Shown here piece by piece: positions 1 through 13,257 of a DNA stretch of 64,000 nt. Made by a program: the position numbers and the translations under genes. The stretch is from Lichina pygmaea. Taxonomy: Eukaryota > Ascomycota > Lichinomycetes > Lichinales > Lichinaceae. Each line of letters opens with the position of its first letter. The first letter of the stretch is position 1. Under the pieces are notes generated by a model. It made no database searches and was not told the DNA's origin. It was given only the letters and a program-made list of their open reading frames with translations. The stretch spans positions 4,340,001 through 4,404,000 of the forward strand of contig OY730169.1 in NCBI GenBank assembly GCA_963422465.1. The letters are read 5' to 3'.

Positions 1-418
1 CAACCGCCGGCGCTGCCACGTCGACCGGCGCAGCCACCTTGGCCCTTGGTGTGTCGGGCGAGGGCGTCCCCGCGGGCGAAGCGCCGGTTACACCGCGGGC
101 AGATGTGTGGCCGCTCGCCCGTGTGCAGCTTCGTGTGCCGCTTCAGGTCGTGCAGGCGCCGGAAGCGCGCCTGGCACGTTTCGCACACGTACGGCTTCTC
201 GTGGCTGTGCGTCAGCAGGTGACTCTTGAGGTTGTGATGCCGCGTAAACTCCGTCGCGCAGTGCGTACACCTGTGCTTCTTGACCGACGACGAGGCGCGC
301 TGGACTTGCGAGCTGGGCTCGGGCGCCGGCAAGGTCATGCCCCGCGCCGGCGTCAGCGTGTCCTCGGCGTCCGCACCCAAAATCCGGCTAGGGAAGGTAA
401 AGGCCCGGTTGACGTGCC

Positions 419-511
<93 letters not shown>

Positions 512-1259
512 GCTCTTGCTGCACTTGTTGCTGCTCGTCAAGACCGTTCACACTCCCGGTCGAGTGCCCAAAGCCATGACCGGCCTGACGCCGCGCGTCA
601 CGGGACGTGTCGACCGCTTCGGCTGGCGTCCGCAGGGCCTCAGCGGTCACCGTCGGCACCGAGCCCATCACCGACGCCAGGCTGGACGTGCTCACCGGGC
701 TCGGATGAGAGACGGCCGGCTCGATGGCGGCGGCGGTGGTGGCAGGGGCTTGGGCCGCCGGCGCCTGTTCCGGCATGGACATGGCCCGCGCGGCGGCGGC
801 GACGCCTTCGCTCATGGACGTCGTCTCCCTCGGCGCGTCGTCGGGTCTGCTCATGTTCGGTGCCGAGCCGAGCAGCGCCTCGATGGCGTTGGCGGCCGGA
901 TTCGGGCTCCGGCCGCGACCGTCGCCGTTGTCGGAGCGGTTCGACGCCACCGACGCTCGCGAGCGCCGTTCGGCGGCCAGGGCCTCAGCCGCTGTCAGTG
1001 GGCGGGGCGAGAAGCGAGCGGTCACGGGTTTAGGCGACAAGGGGCGGGGCGAGGCCCGCGTCGTCGCCGCCAGAGACATGGGTGGGCGCTGAGCGAGCTC
1101 GGGGGACCGCCGCTGAAGCGTGGGCGAAGCCGACCGTTTCGACAGGATGGCCGGCTCGGCCGCCGCGCCGACGTAGTTCTGAGAGAGCGACGCCTGCGTC
1201 GTCGGTAAGGTGACGGGAGGACGATGTACGGATGTAACTGGCTCGTCGATCGTTGCCAT
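1..1259 (-). CDS. C2H2 zinc-finger transcription factor with polyQ tract (partial, C-terminus beyond window)
   Basis: The frame is open on the minus strand from an ATG at 1259 to the window edge, with no intron seen. The N-terminal half is Ser/Pro/Ala-rich low complexity. An uninterrupted CAG run (plus strand 421-503) gives about 28 Gln near residues 253-280. Three fingers follow. Finger 1 starts at Cys331 (C-x2-C-x12-H-x3-H), finger 2 at Cys359, and finger 3 at Cys387 with a C2HC-like end (core RRFARGDALARHTKGQGGC). Linkers HEKPY and TGERP are of the classical kind, so DNA binding is very likely. The finger block resembles fungal Azf1-type regulators, but I would not fix the orthology from memory. 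The stop codon lies left of the window. A nuclear transcription regulator is inferred; targets are unknown. Confidence 0.85.
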
Positions 1260-4200
1260 GCCCGGTGGTAGAGGCACCACCGTCGTGGGATACAGATACG
1301 TATGAAGATGGATGTCGAAGTCGAGGTCAGAGTCAGATATCAGGCGTCGACGATGCAGGCTCTCAGCTGGGGCCCACCGGCCCTCCCCGACCTCAACCTC
1401 TGATGTCTTCCTGCACCCCAGCGTCAGCTTTGTGGGTCGACGGCGCAGAGAAACGTCGTCGCGGTAGCAAGGCCGTCATCGCGACAGCCTGGGTCGGCCG
1501 CAAGAACAAGCGAATCCGTTCTTCGCAAGAGTTCCGCGGCCTCCCGAGAGGGGAGAGGGAGGGAGAGACAAGGGCCGAAAGAGATGATGCGTTGGGTGGT
1601 GTAGAGGTCTCAGGATACGGGTGGGAAATCCGGACGGAACAACGTCCAACATGCCGGGGGCAAGACGGCGAGTGAGGGGGAAACGACCGGAAAGGTCGGG
1701 ACAGGGCAGAGGAGCGTTGAGGTCTGCTGTCGCGCGGGCTTGGAGAGGTCAAGGCGGCAGTGGCATGTGACACCCGAACGACTCGGGCCGATCGCGTCTT
1801 GAACGCACCTGCTGGAGATGTGGCCGACGCAGAACACCGTCGACGACGACGCGGTAAAGAGGCGCGAGCGGGCCGTCGTCGTGGCACCGTGGGACTATGC
1901 CAACCGGATCCGATGCGGCTCGTACGGAAGGGTCCCAACGGGCATAGCTTGTGTAAGGAAGGATTCGGTCGAGGTCGGCCGGACATGAAAGGACGGCTAG
2001 TCCGCCACACGCAAAGCTGGACGAGCTCGGTCAAACAACGGTGCGACGGTCTGTCGTCGGTCGACCTCTACTCGGCGGTCGAGTCGGAAGAGAGATCGTC
2101 GCCGAGGAAACCAACTCTTCCTCCCCCACCCCCCCCCCCCCCCCCCCCCACCCCCACAAGAGAAGAACGCCGAAGGATACACGTCGTGCGACCGCTGTCG
2201 AGCGCGAAGCAGGTCGCAGCACGATTGGAGATCGAGGCGGCCGGGGCCGAGCGATAAGGCTTGGATCGGACGGACGATCGAGGTGCCGGTGAGCGAGCGC
2301 AAACAGTCGCGACTTACGGCGCCGGGGTTCTGCACCCTCCCTCGTCGCCCTTGCCTCGACGGCGGGCTTGGTCTGCGGTTCCGTCGCGGCTACGAACGTA
2401 CGGCCGTCAGCTCTGCAACAGCCTCGCTCTCTCTCGGCCTCGCTCGGCATCTCTCACTCTGTGCGTCGCGTTCGGCGCAGCCGTTCCCGATCTCTCTTTG
2501 CTTTCCGCTACCGCCGCACCGCCGGTCGCGTGCTGCCTTCTCCTTCGTCTTCGTCTTCTCCCTCCTCCTTTTCTCCCTCCAGCCCCTCCCCCGCGGGGAA
2601 GATGCGAAGACGATCGACGGCCAAGGGATGAGGTTCGTTTGCTCCGTGTCGGAACCAGAGACCGTTGCACGGGCTGCACGGGCGGAGGATGGTCGCGCGC
2701 GGCGCTGCGTCGTCGCAACGGGTCGAGTCTCCCAGACCTCCAGACCCGGCGAGAACTAGAGGTAAGTACTTCGCACGTACGCACCCTCGTATGTTGTTGG
2801 TAGACCGAGACTGTGCCGCGTCGTATGACGGCGGATCAAGATTCGACTGTCGATCACAAAGTCCGGCCGGGCTTTCCGATCCCCCTATAACCTTCCAGCC
2901 TCTCTCTCTCTCTCCCTCTCTCTCCCTCCGGCCTCCTGTCGAATATCAATCGTGCGCGTTCGTGCGCGCGCACAGCCTCGTGGACCCCCGCTCGCACCGG
3001 TAGTCTGGCCCTAGGGTCGGCCTCGACCTCGCGCCGTCGAGGAGGCGCGCGTGCGCCTCGCCTGACTTTCAACTGGGCGGTCCCGTTTGTTTTCCTTGGC
3101 CCTTCTTGCGCGACGGCAGATCGACAGCTCGTCTATCTCGACGTTTCTTCGTTCTGTTCCTCGCGTCCTCTCCTGCTGCGTCGTCGTACGAGTCCCCGCA
3201 GGCTCTGGTATATATCCCAGTGCCGGACCCTCGCCGTGTCCAGTCTGTCCCGCTCCCCGCCGACGCCTCGAGTTTCGCGCGTCTTTCTTTTTTCGGCTTC
3301 CTTCTTTTCCCTCGTCCGGTCTGGGTGCTGTCTGGCGTCAGCATTGCTCGTTCTCCCCTCGGCCTTTCTGTGGACGTACTCACGGGAGTACGGTACGTAC
3401 GTACGAAGGTACTGTACATTGGCCGCGCTTCCTTTTTCCCGTCCGCCTTCCTTTTCGGAGCTCGGATTGCTCCCGGGGGAGGCGTTTCGCGAGAGTCCGT
3501 GAGTATCAGGACGGGGTGGGTACAGTACTTGGTGCTTCTTCGGAAGACGGTGGAAAAGCCACCGGATGAGTCGGTGAGGCTGTGCGGGCGCTTCCCGGGG
3601 CTGATGTGGGTGGCGCTTCGTCGAACGGGGGTATAGAAGGTGGCGCGACAGTCCTACTGCACCCAGCTGCAGGCTGCCCACGCCTGCAACCTCCAAAGTG
3701 TTGGGCATTCTCGATGCTGATTAAGCGGTCGTCGGTACGTACCTCACAATGTACTCCGTACTCACTTCCGCAAAGTAGCGAGGCGCCCAAGGCTCTGGAG
3801 GGGCGACCCCGCATGAAGAGCCGCAGAAGATCCGCCTTGTGGCTGAGCGACGACGCTACGGTGGCCGTTTCGGCAACGGCACTTCCCATACGCTAAGCCT
3901 CTTACGACCTAGTCCCCTCGGTTCTTTGTCAAAGCCACAACGAGGCGCATGACCCGCCATCGGCGTCGAGTGACATCATCTGCGCCACGACTACACGACA
4001 AAAGGCCAACGTCATCCGTAGCATGATCGAGGCCCCCGCGCCAACACGACGAATGAATCACTGCTCCATCGTACAGTCCAAGGGTGGAGTTTCGGACCAG
4101 CACTTCGCTACCAGCGATTTTAGCGGGGGCTTGTATCACGTCACCGGTACGTACGTACATGTGTACTTCTGTGCTCCCTCGGCACGTTATGTACGAGTAC

Positions 4201-7200
4201 TCGTACGGAGTACAGTAGGAGAGGTCGGTTCAAAAGTCCAAACCTGCCAGGGCTGCGCTTATACTGCACCGTACAGTGGTGCAAAGCACCCCGTACAACG
4301 TACTCCGTACGTAAGCAGGCACCAGCAGGCACCGACCACGGGAGGGGTCCTTGATTCGTGCAACGTCGGCAGTCGGGCCTTCTTGACAGAAGAAGGGCCG
4401 ACGGTTGCTTCCGGCAATGCTCAGGCCGTGCAGAGGTACATACGTACGTACTCACGTGCCAGTACGGTACGGAAGTACCTTCGTAGTCACGAGGGTCGCC
4501 AGTCGACGAGCTCCAGCTGCGTCTCGGTCTTCTTGCCGGAAGACAAGAGATCAGGAACCTTCAGGCCACATTACCTGTTCAGGATACGGCATTGGAGCAG
4601 CGAAGTGTGCCTATCTTGCTGGGCTGGATCTGGAGTTTGCGACCTGAAACATGACCGGTGGTCGCTTGCGCACTTGAGCTAGGATGCAGCCGGTTGCTGG
4701 ACATGGAAATTCAACTTTACATACCTACGACGAAGACCTACGTACGTATATGTTCTCACATGAAATGACTGACAACGCTCTTCGGTATCATACGGCACAG
4801 GTGAATTCTCTACAGCCAATATACCCTAAGTATATCTACATCAAGCTGACGGTCGAGCTTCGTATCTCCAGCCCACGGTGGAACAAGACGGCCAATGACT
4901 TGCTCAGAGACAGACTCAATGTCATGGAATCAAGATAGCCATACGTACGGTAATTGGAGGCAGAACTCCGACTTTGTCATCGTACTTTGGCAAGGATCCG
5001 TTCTCAGAAGCCGTTGAGCCAAGTCGAACACTGAACCACGCCTGTCACCAGCCACCAGGCGAGGCAGACAACGCAAGATCCAATCCATCGAAGCGGTCAG
5101 GTAGTACGGAGGGTACCTCGATGTCAGTTGATGCCCCGTCATGACGTTCCCGTACCTGTCCACGATGACCAAGCTCTCCCCCCCCCCCCCCCCCCCGACC
5201 CCCAACCCTTGCCTCCGTCGGCACGTCCCCTGGCTTTCGAATCAGCCAGATGCATGATTATACTAGCATGTCCCGGAGGGAAAACAAGCCCATTCGACTG
5301 GTATTCGTGGCGCCGGCTCAGGTCGTCCCACGGGTGTGTGGCGCATCCGAGCGGCTAATGGCATGCGAGGATGACAGAGAGAGGTGGGGCATTCTGCCCT
5401 GTACCCCCGTACATCCGTACGAGGTACGTATGTACGTTCATCCAGAGAGCGGTGGCTCGGGGGCCCGAAGTAACACGTCCTGATACGTACAGACTTGGAC
5501 GTATAAGGCAATTCAACGTAGACATCGGATCGTGCGAAAAAGAGGCTCAAGGTTTGCGATTGTCGGGAATTGTGAGGCGGACAGTGGCTGACGACGCCCT
5601 TGGGTGAGGCTCATGAGATTGCATGGCGCTAGCCACCCTCTCGATCCAATCCTCCCCGAAGAGGGATTGCACTCAATTCAACCTCGACAGCTGTCCATAT
5701 GTGACGCATGAGGCACACGCTCCTTGATGGTGGGCTTGTGGGCCCCTTGATCGTGACCCGCCCTTGGATCAGTTAGGTCATGTTCAACGATAGGGAGAGG
5801 ACAAACGACGGTGTTCTCTCGACAGCGCCTCGTAGCCCTGTTCGGTGGCAGCCTGGCGCCTCGATGCCCTCGAATCCGGTAGAGGTAAGGTGTCGGCACG
5901 TGGCGGCGCGCGAGCCTTTCTCTTTGTGGCCGGGTCTCGAGGAAGAGTCCGGCAAGCGAAAGCCGCAGCCGCAGCGCGTACGTTACCTATCTACGTAACA
6001 TACACGTTGCCAACAGGCACGCCAGGGTGTGCGGGACCACGTCGTCCAAGGTGCTGCAGAAGCGAGGTCAGATGCGTACGAGGTCGGTGACGTAACAGGA
6101 GTACAGGCGAAAGTTGGTTGCAGAGCCGCATTGTCAGAGTTCCCAGGGTGAGTCGGTGGCTCAGTACGGAAGTACTTTGACATGGTCGCTGATTTGTCAG
6201 CTTACCAATAGCACTGCTGTAACGCTGTATCCAGTTGATGACAGTACCACCGGCCTTATCTCGGAGAGACCTGCCTTGGGCGAGACACTCGGGTTGGCGG
6301 TAGGGGGAGGTGGCGCTGTGGCGCCACCGACTAAGATTCGGAACCTGGACGATCGTCCGCGCAGCTTCGGACGTGAGTGGTGGATGTCGATGCTGCGAGC
6401 GAGAACATTCCGTTGTCGTACATCGCGTCGGGAAGTCTGGTGCTCCATCGTCGAAGGCGGGCCGAATCGTCGGTGGCTCTACCCCAGGCTACACGCCAGG
6501 GGTCGTCGTACGTAGCGTAGTGCGCCGTTCGGTCCTGTTGGCTCGGGCGGTGCGAATGTGCCTTGGCGGTGCGTGATGGCTTCGACAAGGAACCGCCTCG
6601 CTCGCTGGAGACGACGGTCATCGGGGATTCCCCCGCCCCCAGAAACTCGAACGAGAGCCAAGACGACCGCCTTGCCGGTAGTAGCGGGAAACCTGCTCTC
6701 GCATCTAGAACGTCCGTTGTAGATGCCGTTGCCCGTCTCTCTCTCCCTCTCCCTCTCTCTCTCCACGAACCGAAAATCAGACCGGAAGGAGAAAGCGGAA
6801 GGCAGTCCTGTATCAAGATGAAAGACCGTTCTGGCCTCCCTTCACGTCCACGAATTCGACGACGACGTCAAACCTCCGTGTCCCTCTCTCCCCCTGATAG
6901 AGTCATCCAGTCGAGATGCCGCCGGCAAGTTACGGCACCTCAAAGACTTTGAAAGATTTACGATCGCGACGACATCCAGGGTCGTTTACTTCTCCTTTCC
7001 CCAGTGAGATCATCACATCAAAACCCCCAATGTTAACCGAAGATGAGCAGAGCAAGAGGAGGAAAGCACGACGGGCAAAGCAAGATTGAGAACAGCAGCC
7101 TCAAAAGATCGACCGCCAGTGCCACGTTTCCCCAAAACTCTGTCAAGCAAAATCCTATCCGGCCCAGGAAGGAAGCCATTTTCAGTATCGAACGAGGGTT

Positions 7201-9434
7201 CAGGTCTCCCTTTTCCCGTTGAGCGAACCTTCTGATTCACGAGCAGGCCCAGCGAGGCTCATGCCTTGGGAGACATACCGCATGACCAGTCATACTCATA
7301 CACAGCAAAAAAAAAAAAGGGCTACCATACTACATATGCCGTTCGCCAAGGAGCAGGAAGAGCGGGACCAAACTGTCTGCGTTGACGACTCTTCGTCCTA
7401 CCTACGAAAGAGCGCGACTACATACAGAGTCGCTCTACTCAGGCGCAGCTTGGATCTATCAAACGATCGACGAATCTAGAAACGTCTGGCGGACCCGACA
7501 GGACAAAGGAGTGCCTTCTCAAGACTGCCCGGATCCCGGAGCTTCCGTACCTGGAGCTTCCGGGGCTCCTTGTCCTCCTTGTCGGGCTTGGTGTTTCTAG
7601 GTTCCGGGTCTGTCGACATGTACTTTACGACGTCTTTTTGAGATGAAGCAGCCTTGTCTTTCGCAATCGCCGTCTGCTGTCCGGAGACTGAAGATCTGCT
7701 CTCCTCAGCTGGGACTTTGGTTTCAGGCCGCAACGTTGAAGAGAGAGAACCGGAGAGAAGGAGCTCGGGATCACATACCCTTACCCAGTCGAGGAGCAGC
7801 CAGTGGACCCCGAGAGCTGGAACAATCGACAGCGGCTACCTTTGTTTCGAGATCTATCCCTCCGCTTCTTCTCCGCAGCTGGATTGCGCGCACAGACTTT
7901 TCGAGGACCTTCGACCTTTAGGACCGGAAATGTTGTCTGCGGCCGTGACTCGGCTCGGGTGGCTCACTGGGCGTGAGCCACTGCTCTCTCTCTCTCTCTC
8001 TCTCTCTTTCCCGCGTCATTGCGGCCGATGAAGCGTGCTGGCTGGTACTACCGCCCACAGTACCTTCATTGCTCAACAAGGGTCGTCTATGGCAGCAGTC
8101 GCCTCTGCTGCTCGCTTGGCGAGGACGTCCTCCCTTGCTCATCATATCTTGTCATGGCAAATACTTGACGTCGATTGTGACCCTTTCTGCGCTATCAAGA
8201 CGTCCAAGCTTCCGAACTCCAATGGAAAGATCCCAAGACATGAAACGCAATGAAGGATACATCACACCAGCCAGAGTGGCTGCTACGATCGAGAGTAAGG
8301 AACTGGCTGAGAAACACAAGGGGTCATGTTATACAGTATTGTCAAGGTGAGTCCGACGAAGAAACCCGTGCAAACCAAAATATTGACGGATCTACAGACA
8401 TGCGCCGAAAGCAAGTGACGCCATAGGAAGTATCTCTCGCCAGGACAACGGATATGCAGAACACGTGGCTGAGCGGAACCGTTCCCATCCAGCTCCTACC
8501 CTGGCGTGCCTGGTTATCGCTACATATCACGCGACGCTCGAGAATGGCATCGGGTACCTGCCCTGGAAAGATGCAAGAGACATGCAAGACGAGCCCAACC
8601 GGACCAAGGACGAGGAAGTGCCGCGGCAGAAGAGGGTCCGAAAATCAACAACAGAGCAAGTATCGCGAGTCGTGGTTCCGATTGAGATGAACTCGGAGAC
8701 CGTTGGCGCCGCCGAGCGTTGGCGGGTGGCCGCTTCGTCGGATGGCCTTTCGGATGGAGAAAACGTGCCCGACCTTGCCAACGATGCAAAGATAGGATGA
8801 GAGTCGCTCGGGGTCTGGATAAGAGGCTGCCTCGTCGACTCGACAACGACAACGAGCATCGTTGCGAGTATGATCGAAAAAAATGCGGTGAGAGCGAGCG
8901 GAGGTGATTGAATGGTTCGCTGAGGAGCCGTGCGTTGTCCAGGTCGACGTTGCCATGAACGGCTGAGCGGGGAGCTAACGGGATGTGGTAGCATGATTTC
9001 GTACCGAAACCGCTGAGGGCGCGGGGAACAGGCCGGCGGTATCGGTGAGGCCCCGTCAGTGGAGCTGAATGACTGGAGTGTTGCTAGACATTGACGAGCC
9101 GGCGCCAACGGAAACTTGTGCCGAGGGTGAGATATATTGATGAGCAGCTTCCGATCGAGCCTGGTCTCCGTGGAAGCCGGCTCCCGTCAAGGAAGAGTGC
9201 TGCTTGTCATGGGGATGCTGCCCTCTTCGGGTTCGGGCTCCTCCGGCCACGAGTCCGGCAACGGCGAATATCCAAGTTGCCGCCAAGCCGGAGGCTTGTG
9301 GGCAAAGCTCTGAGACAGGCGCAGTCCAACGTTGTGCCCACTCCGGAACCTGTGACCGCCGCGGACCAATGAGCTGCCGTCGAGCCCAAACCGCCAATGT
9401 CGTGGGAGAACGGCGCTCGTGCTGGAAGCGGCGC
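1260..9434. other. 8.2-kb stretch without a convincing gene
   Basis: Open frames here are short, overlapping on both strands and of low-complexity R/S/P composition, so none is called. The part from about 2400 to 3500 is strongly pyrimidine-rich on the plus strand, as in fungal promoters or leaders, and has a good donor (GGTAAGTAC) at 2760-2768. A spliced plus-strand noncoding transcript or long leader is possible. The rest holds scattered GTAC-rich patches (3400-3420, 3751-3761, 4141-4310, 4436-4480), C runs at 2129-2149 and near 5170, and a CT repeat at 7982-8008. No tRNA or rRNA was recognised. Confidence 0.5.
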
Positions 9435-10095
9435 TTACTGCGTCGTGTTGTCTCTTTGCGGTCTGTTCTCGGCCGACTTCTCGCGCGAGGCATCGAATGC
9501 ATCGTACTCCTCTTTGGCTCTGCCGCTCTCGACCACGTGTCTGATCGAGATGCCTCCCCACGGGACCCCCGAGACCTCATCACTGCCCGGCAGCTGCTCC
9601 GGCATAGGAGGCTCGTAGGCGGACGATGCGCGCTCGAAGTTTATGCGGTCGCGTTCCTGCTCTTCCCTACGCTGTTTGGTTTTGTCCCCTGAACATGCGT
9701 CAACGTCAGCGCTATCGAGACAGGATGAGAAGACCTTCGGCGCCGAGACCCGATACACTTGCGCATCCGCGCATGGATCGACACGAGCTTTTGACTAGGC
9801 CAGAAGGCACGGCGTGACCCCGGGTGGGACAACCGGCCAGGGGAAGGTGACGGGAGAACGGCGACCAGCACTTACGGGACTTGCGTTGTGCGTTGCGGTT
9901 TTGCACGCGACGCCTCTCGTCTGGGTCCACGACCCGCGTCCAGTCTTCCAACGTGGTGCCCAACGCAGTTCTATCGGTGGGCCTTCGCTCAGCGCTCCTA
10001 GGATGCAGGCGATCCGAATCCATGAACGCCGCTGTGCAGGAGGCGGTCGGTGTTGATTCCGAGAGGTACGTTGTATTGGCACGCCTGGTGCTCAT
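9435..10095 (-). CDS. small bZIP transcription factor
   Basis: Two exons on the minus strand: 9876-10095 and 9435-9688. The 187-bp intron has donor GTAAGT and acceptor TTCAG. Splicing joins a basic region (EDWTRVVDPDERRRVQNR then NAQRKSR) to a charged helix beginning DKTKQRREEQERDR. This is the layout of fungal AP-1-like and DP-x-ERRR-type bZIP proteins, where the Asn and Arg of N-x2-AQR-x2-R contact DNA. Two in-frame starts exist: 10095, or 10023 (MDSDRL), which gives 133 residues; the shorter may be the true one. The C-terminus is uncertain because a possible donor (GTAAGC) overlaps the stop at 9435, so a further exon could exist. A leucine zipper is not obvious, as in several short fungal members. 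Target genes are unknown. Confidence 0.7.
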
Positions 10096-12640
10096 CGAGG
10101 CCTTTTAAAAGATCGAGCAGACTTCTCGGCCAGGGGGCAACAAGTCAAAGGCCTGCGAAATTGTTGGAGCGGGCCGTCATCAGTTTGCCAACGTTGTGAA
10201 CGAAATGAGTCGAACCAATAGCATCTGCAGCAGCGGTGGATGCTTGTGCTACTCCCTCGTGAGAGTAGGAGGAGCAGTCGCTGATAACACCACCGAATGT
10301 GCTTACAGGACGAGCCAAGTCCCCACGACAGTGTGACACGATGCAATTCTTGCCATGGCATTGACCAGGGTTCGCATGTGTGCGGCGTAGGAGGATCAGG
10401 GAGAACGTCGCGCAGGCCAGCGTCGGCCAAGGACATCCTTCTTATCCACTGCGCCTTATCATAGGGATGATGAGCTAACCCAGTAGCTGGAGAGCGCAGG
10501 CTGAGTTAAGGAACGATCCGAGACGCGTGTGACGAATGAGAAGTCGAATGGCTTACGGCGCCGATTGACTCAGTGACAATACCCCAACGATGAGATTGCC
10601 GCCGGTACCAAGCCAGGGGAACTCGTCATCCATTGGACAGCCGGCCCGGGTTCAGCCGCAACACGGTTGAGCCCAGACGCTAGAAGGTCTCATGGAAGAA
10701 CGAAGCGTCTTCCTCTCCGTGGCTAAGCCATTGTGAGAACGTCATTAGAGTCTTGGCTCACATGTGTGCCAGAGGATCTGATGGCCGGCGAGACCCAGCG
10801 TCCTGCACGGCGGTAGACCAGGATAGTTTCATCGCCTCCGCTCGTTAAGGCTGGAGTCCGGCGTCCCAGGGCATGCGGAACAGCTGCAGGTGGCCCCTCG
10901 CCGCGCGGTGTTCGGAGGAAGGCGCTGCGGAGCGACTCCAGCATGCCGTCAACATCGAGAAGAATAGCCCTGGTTGCCGAAGTGAGGCTGCAGGACATCT
11001 GGCCCCCCTCCCCCCTCCCCCCTCCCCCCCTTCCCCTGGAACCCCCCTTCCCCTAGGACGACGCGGGCCCATGTCCGGGACATGGTCAATGTACCATACA
11101 ACACGGTGCCAGGCACGTATCCTCACCGACCGAATCTGATCCTGTCATCGCGCACTTCGACCTCCAAAGGGCTGAGCTCCGGACATATCGGCCTTGGCAG
11201 TTTGATCGACATTCAACCAAGACGCTGAATGGACCGGAAAGATCCTTTGCGTACAGTTGCGGTTCACCACAAGACAGCTGCTGTAGCGAGCACGATTTGG
11301 CCGGTCTGCTGGCCTGTCGTTCGGGGTAAAAATAAGCCGTATTACGCTGTCATGAAAATGCAAGAGCACGGCCGTTTCGAGACGTTCGGACCGCAGAACA
11401 GAATCATCGCTCTAGTGGTCCCATTGGTCCTTTGGAGCGAATGTCAATTGAACCACACCACGGGTCCACTTGCCACTGGGCTCAGCTTGATTCAGCCCCG
11501 TTCGTTGGAGCGCAGGCCCACCATCTGGTTGCCAGGGCCCGGTCTGCCAAGTCCGGGGTGAACATGACGCACCAAACCATCGACAGCCCTGATCCGCGCG
11601 TCTAACGGATGAAGCCTCCACTCGCCCATGGAGCGCCGTAAGCGCGGGGCAGGTGCCCTATCGTACCACTGCAATGGTGGCGACTGTTTGCCGATCGCAC
11701 TAAGCATTGCTAATCGGTCTCGGTTGGATCAGACGATAAGGCTATTGACCGCCACATCAGCCACATGCGCCACATGCGCCACATCCGCATCGACCACCAG
11801 CATGTATCTTCGTACTCCGTACGTTCCGTACAGCAACGGCGATCAGGACAAAAGGAATCATCACTGCTATCTTTGACGATAGTAGTGGCATTTGAACAAG
11901 GGACCATGCAACCCCCGACTGTCTGCAGCTGACGAGGTACGCGGCGTCGAGTCATCAGGGATGACCGCCGATCGATTCGTGGCACAGCGACCGGAAGCAG
12001 CTCTAATGCCCGAGATTTTTTGAGCCCCGATAGCTGAGATGCTGGTACTTTGTACGTAGGTACGTGTATCAACAACGGAGCCTGGCTGGAGCGCTCGTAC
12101 CCGTCGTCTCCGTCGAACAGCGGTGACGACGGTTTGTTCAGGTGCGTACAGGTCTCCTTCCATCGCTGATTGTCGCACGGCATCCGACGCAGCGACGAAG
12201 GGCAGGCGATATCATGGCGTCGATTTGATTCCTGACTCGCCAGCGTCGACCTGGAGAAACCCTCGGGGGTTGGAAAGCGTTGATATGGAGGTAGTGAAGC
12301 TCAGGTGTAGAAAAAAAAACCCCCTAGGGATGGATCACAACTCGAGTAATTTGGTTGTCGTTGTGGGTCTCCAAGGTATCCTAAGGAGGTCTGTGTAAGT
12401 AATGTACGTATGAGTTACTCTACATGTTGTCCTGACCCCAGTCATGCAGACCGTTCCCCGCATAGTACGTACATACGTACGAAGGTACGAAGTACAGAGT
12501 TATAGGATCCCTGAATAGACGACGGGCTGCGCCATAGCCTGTGCCACCTGTGCCACCTGCGCCACACAAGAAGATTTAAGCTTACTATGACACTTCACGA
12601 GTACGTCAGCTGTACTCCGTACCTTCGTATTCGTACTCTG
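10096..12640. other. intergenic, no gene recognised
   Basis: There are only short frames on both strands without family resemblance. The stretch contains a C/T-pure run near 10999-11060, a degenerate CCACATGCG-type tandem near 11756-11785, another GCCACCTGT-type tandem near 12540-12565, and copies of GTACTCCGTAC at 11812-11822 and 12612-12622. Confidence 0.5.
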
Positions 12641-12677
12641 GCCCATCAACAGAGCGATGTTCGACGGCATACCCCCG

Positions 12678-13190
12678 TGCCTACTATCTCAACAATAATG
12701 ACTAGCTCAACGAGAATCTTGCCGCACCTCTCCTCAACATCAGCAATATTATCATCTTTCACGGAGGTCCAGTGCTCCAGGCTATTTTTTATGGATTCTC
12801 TTAGCTTTGAAACAGATTCTGTAAATTTCCTGGCCCGTCGAAGAGCTATTGTGATTATTTTTTTTATTATATTGTAGCTTCAACAAAAAATGATGTGAAA
12901 TAAGTTTCACACCGCTCTTTTNNNNNNNNNNNNNNNNNNNNNNNNNNNNNNNNNNNNNNNNNNNNNNNNNNNNNNNNNNNNNNNNNNNNNNNNNNNNNNN
13001 NNNNNNNNNNNNNNNNNNNNNNNNNNNNNNNNNNNNNNNNNNNNNNNNNNNNNNNNNNNNNNNNNNNNNNNNNNNNNNNNNNNNNNNNNNNNNNNNNNNN
13101 NNNNNNNNNNNNNNNNNNNNNGGGGGCTACTGTATGGGGCAGGATTCTTGTTGAGGTTGTGATTATTGTTGAGAGGGCCGGCACCGTCCG
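12678..13190. repeat. imperfect inverted repeat flanking an assembly gap
   Basis: About 45 bp at 12678-12724 is found again, inverted and diverged, at about 13138-13185. The shared core is CTCTCAACAATAAT followed by a CTCAAC-AGAATC-TGCC pattern. Between the arms lie an AT-rich stretch (12731-12900), lower in GC than the flanks, and the gap. This could be the two ends of one transposable element or a hairpin that stopped assembly. The central sequence is missing, so the element cannot be classified. Confidence 0.5.
12922..13121. other. assembly gap (200 N)
   Basis: A run of exactly 200 N. The round size suggests a placeholder rather than a measured gap. Confidence 0.99.
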
Positions 13191-13257
13191 GAGGAGGGTG
13201 CAAAGAAGCGGCACGGGTATGCCCGCCGATACAGACGCTTGACAAGTCTGACGAAAA

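Noticed and set aside
39-1208. 389-residue plus-strand open frame with a long poly-Leu run
   Set aside because: It is antisense to the zinc-finger gene; the poly-Leu is the mirror of the CAG polyQ tract.
1393-2034. 213-residue minus-strand frame upstream of the C2H2 gene
   Set aside because: Ser/Arg/Pro-rich, with no conserved blocks and in the position of a promoter or 5' UTR; not distinguishable from noncoding GC-rich DNA.
8465-8800. 111-residue plus-strand frame with protein-like composition
   Set aside because: No family resemblance and no supporting splice or start context; isolated in a gene-poor stretch.
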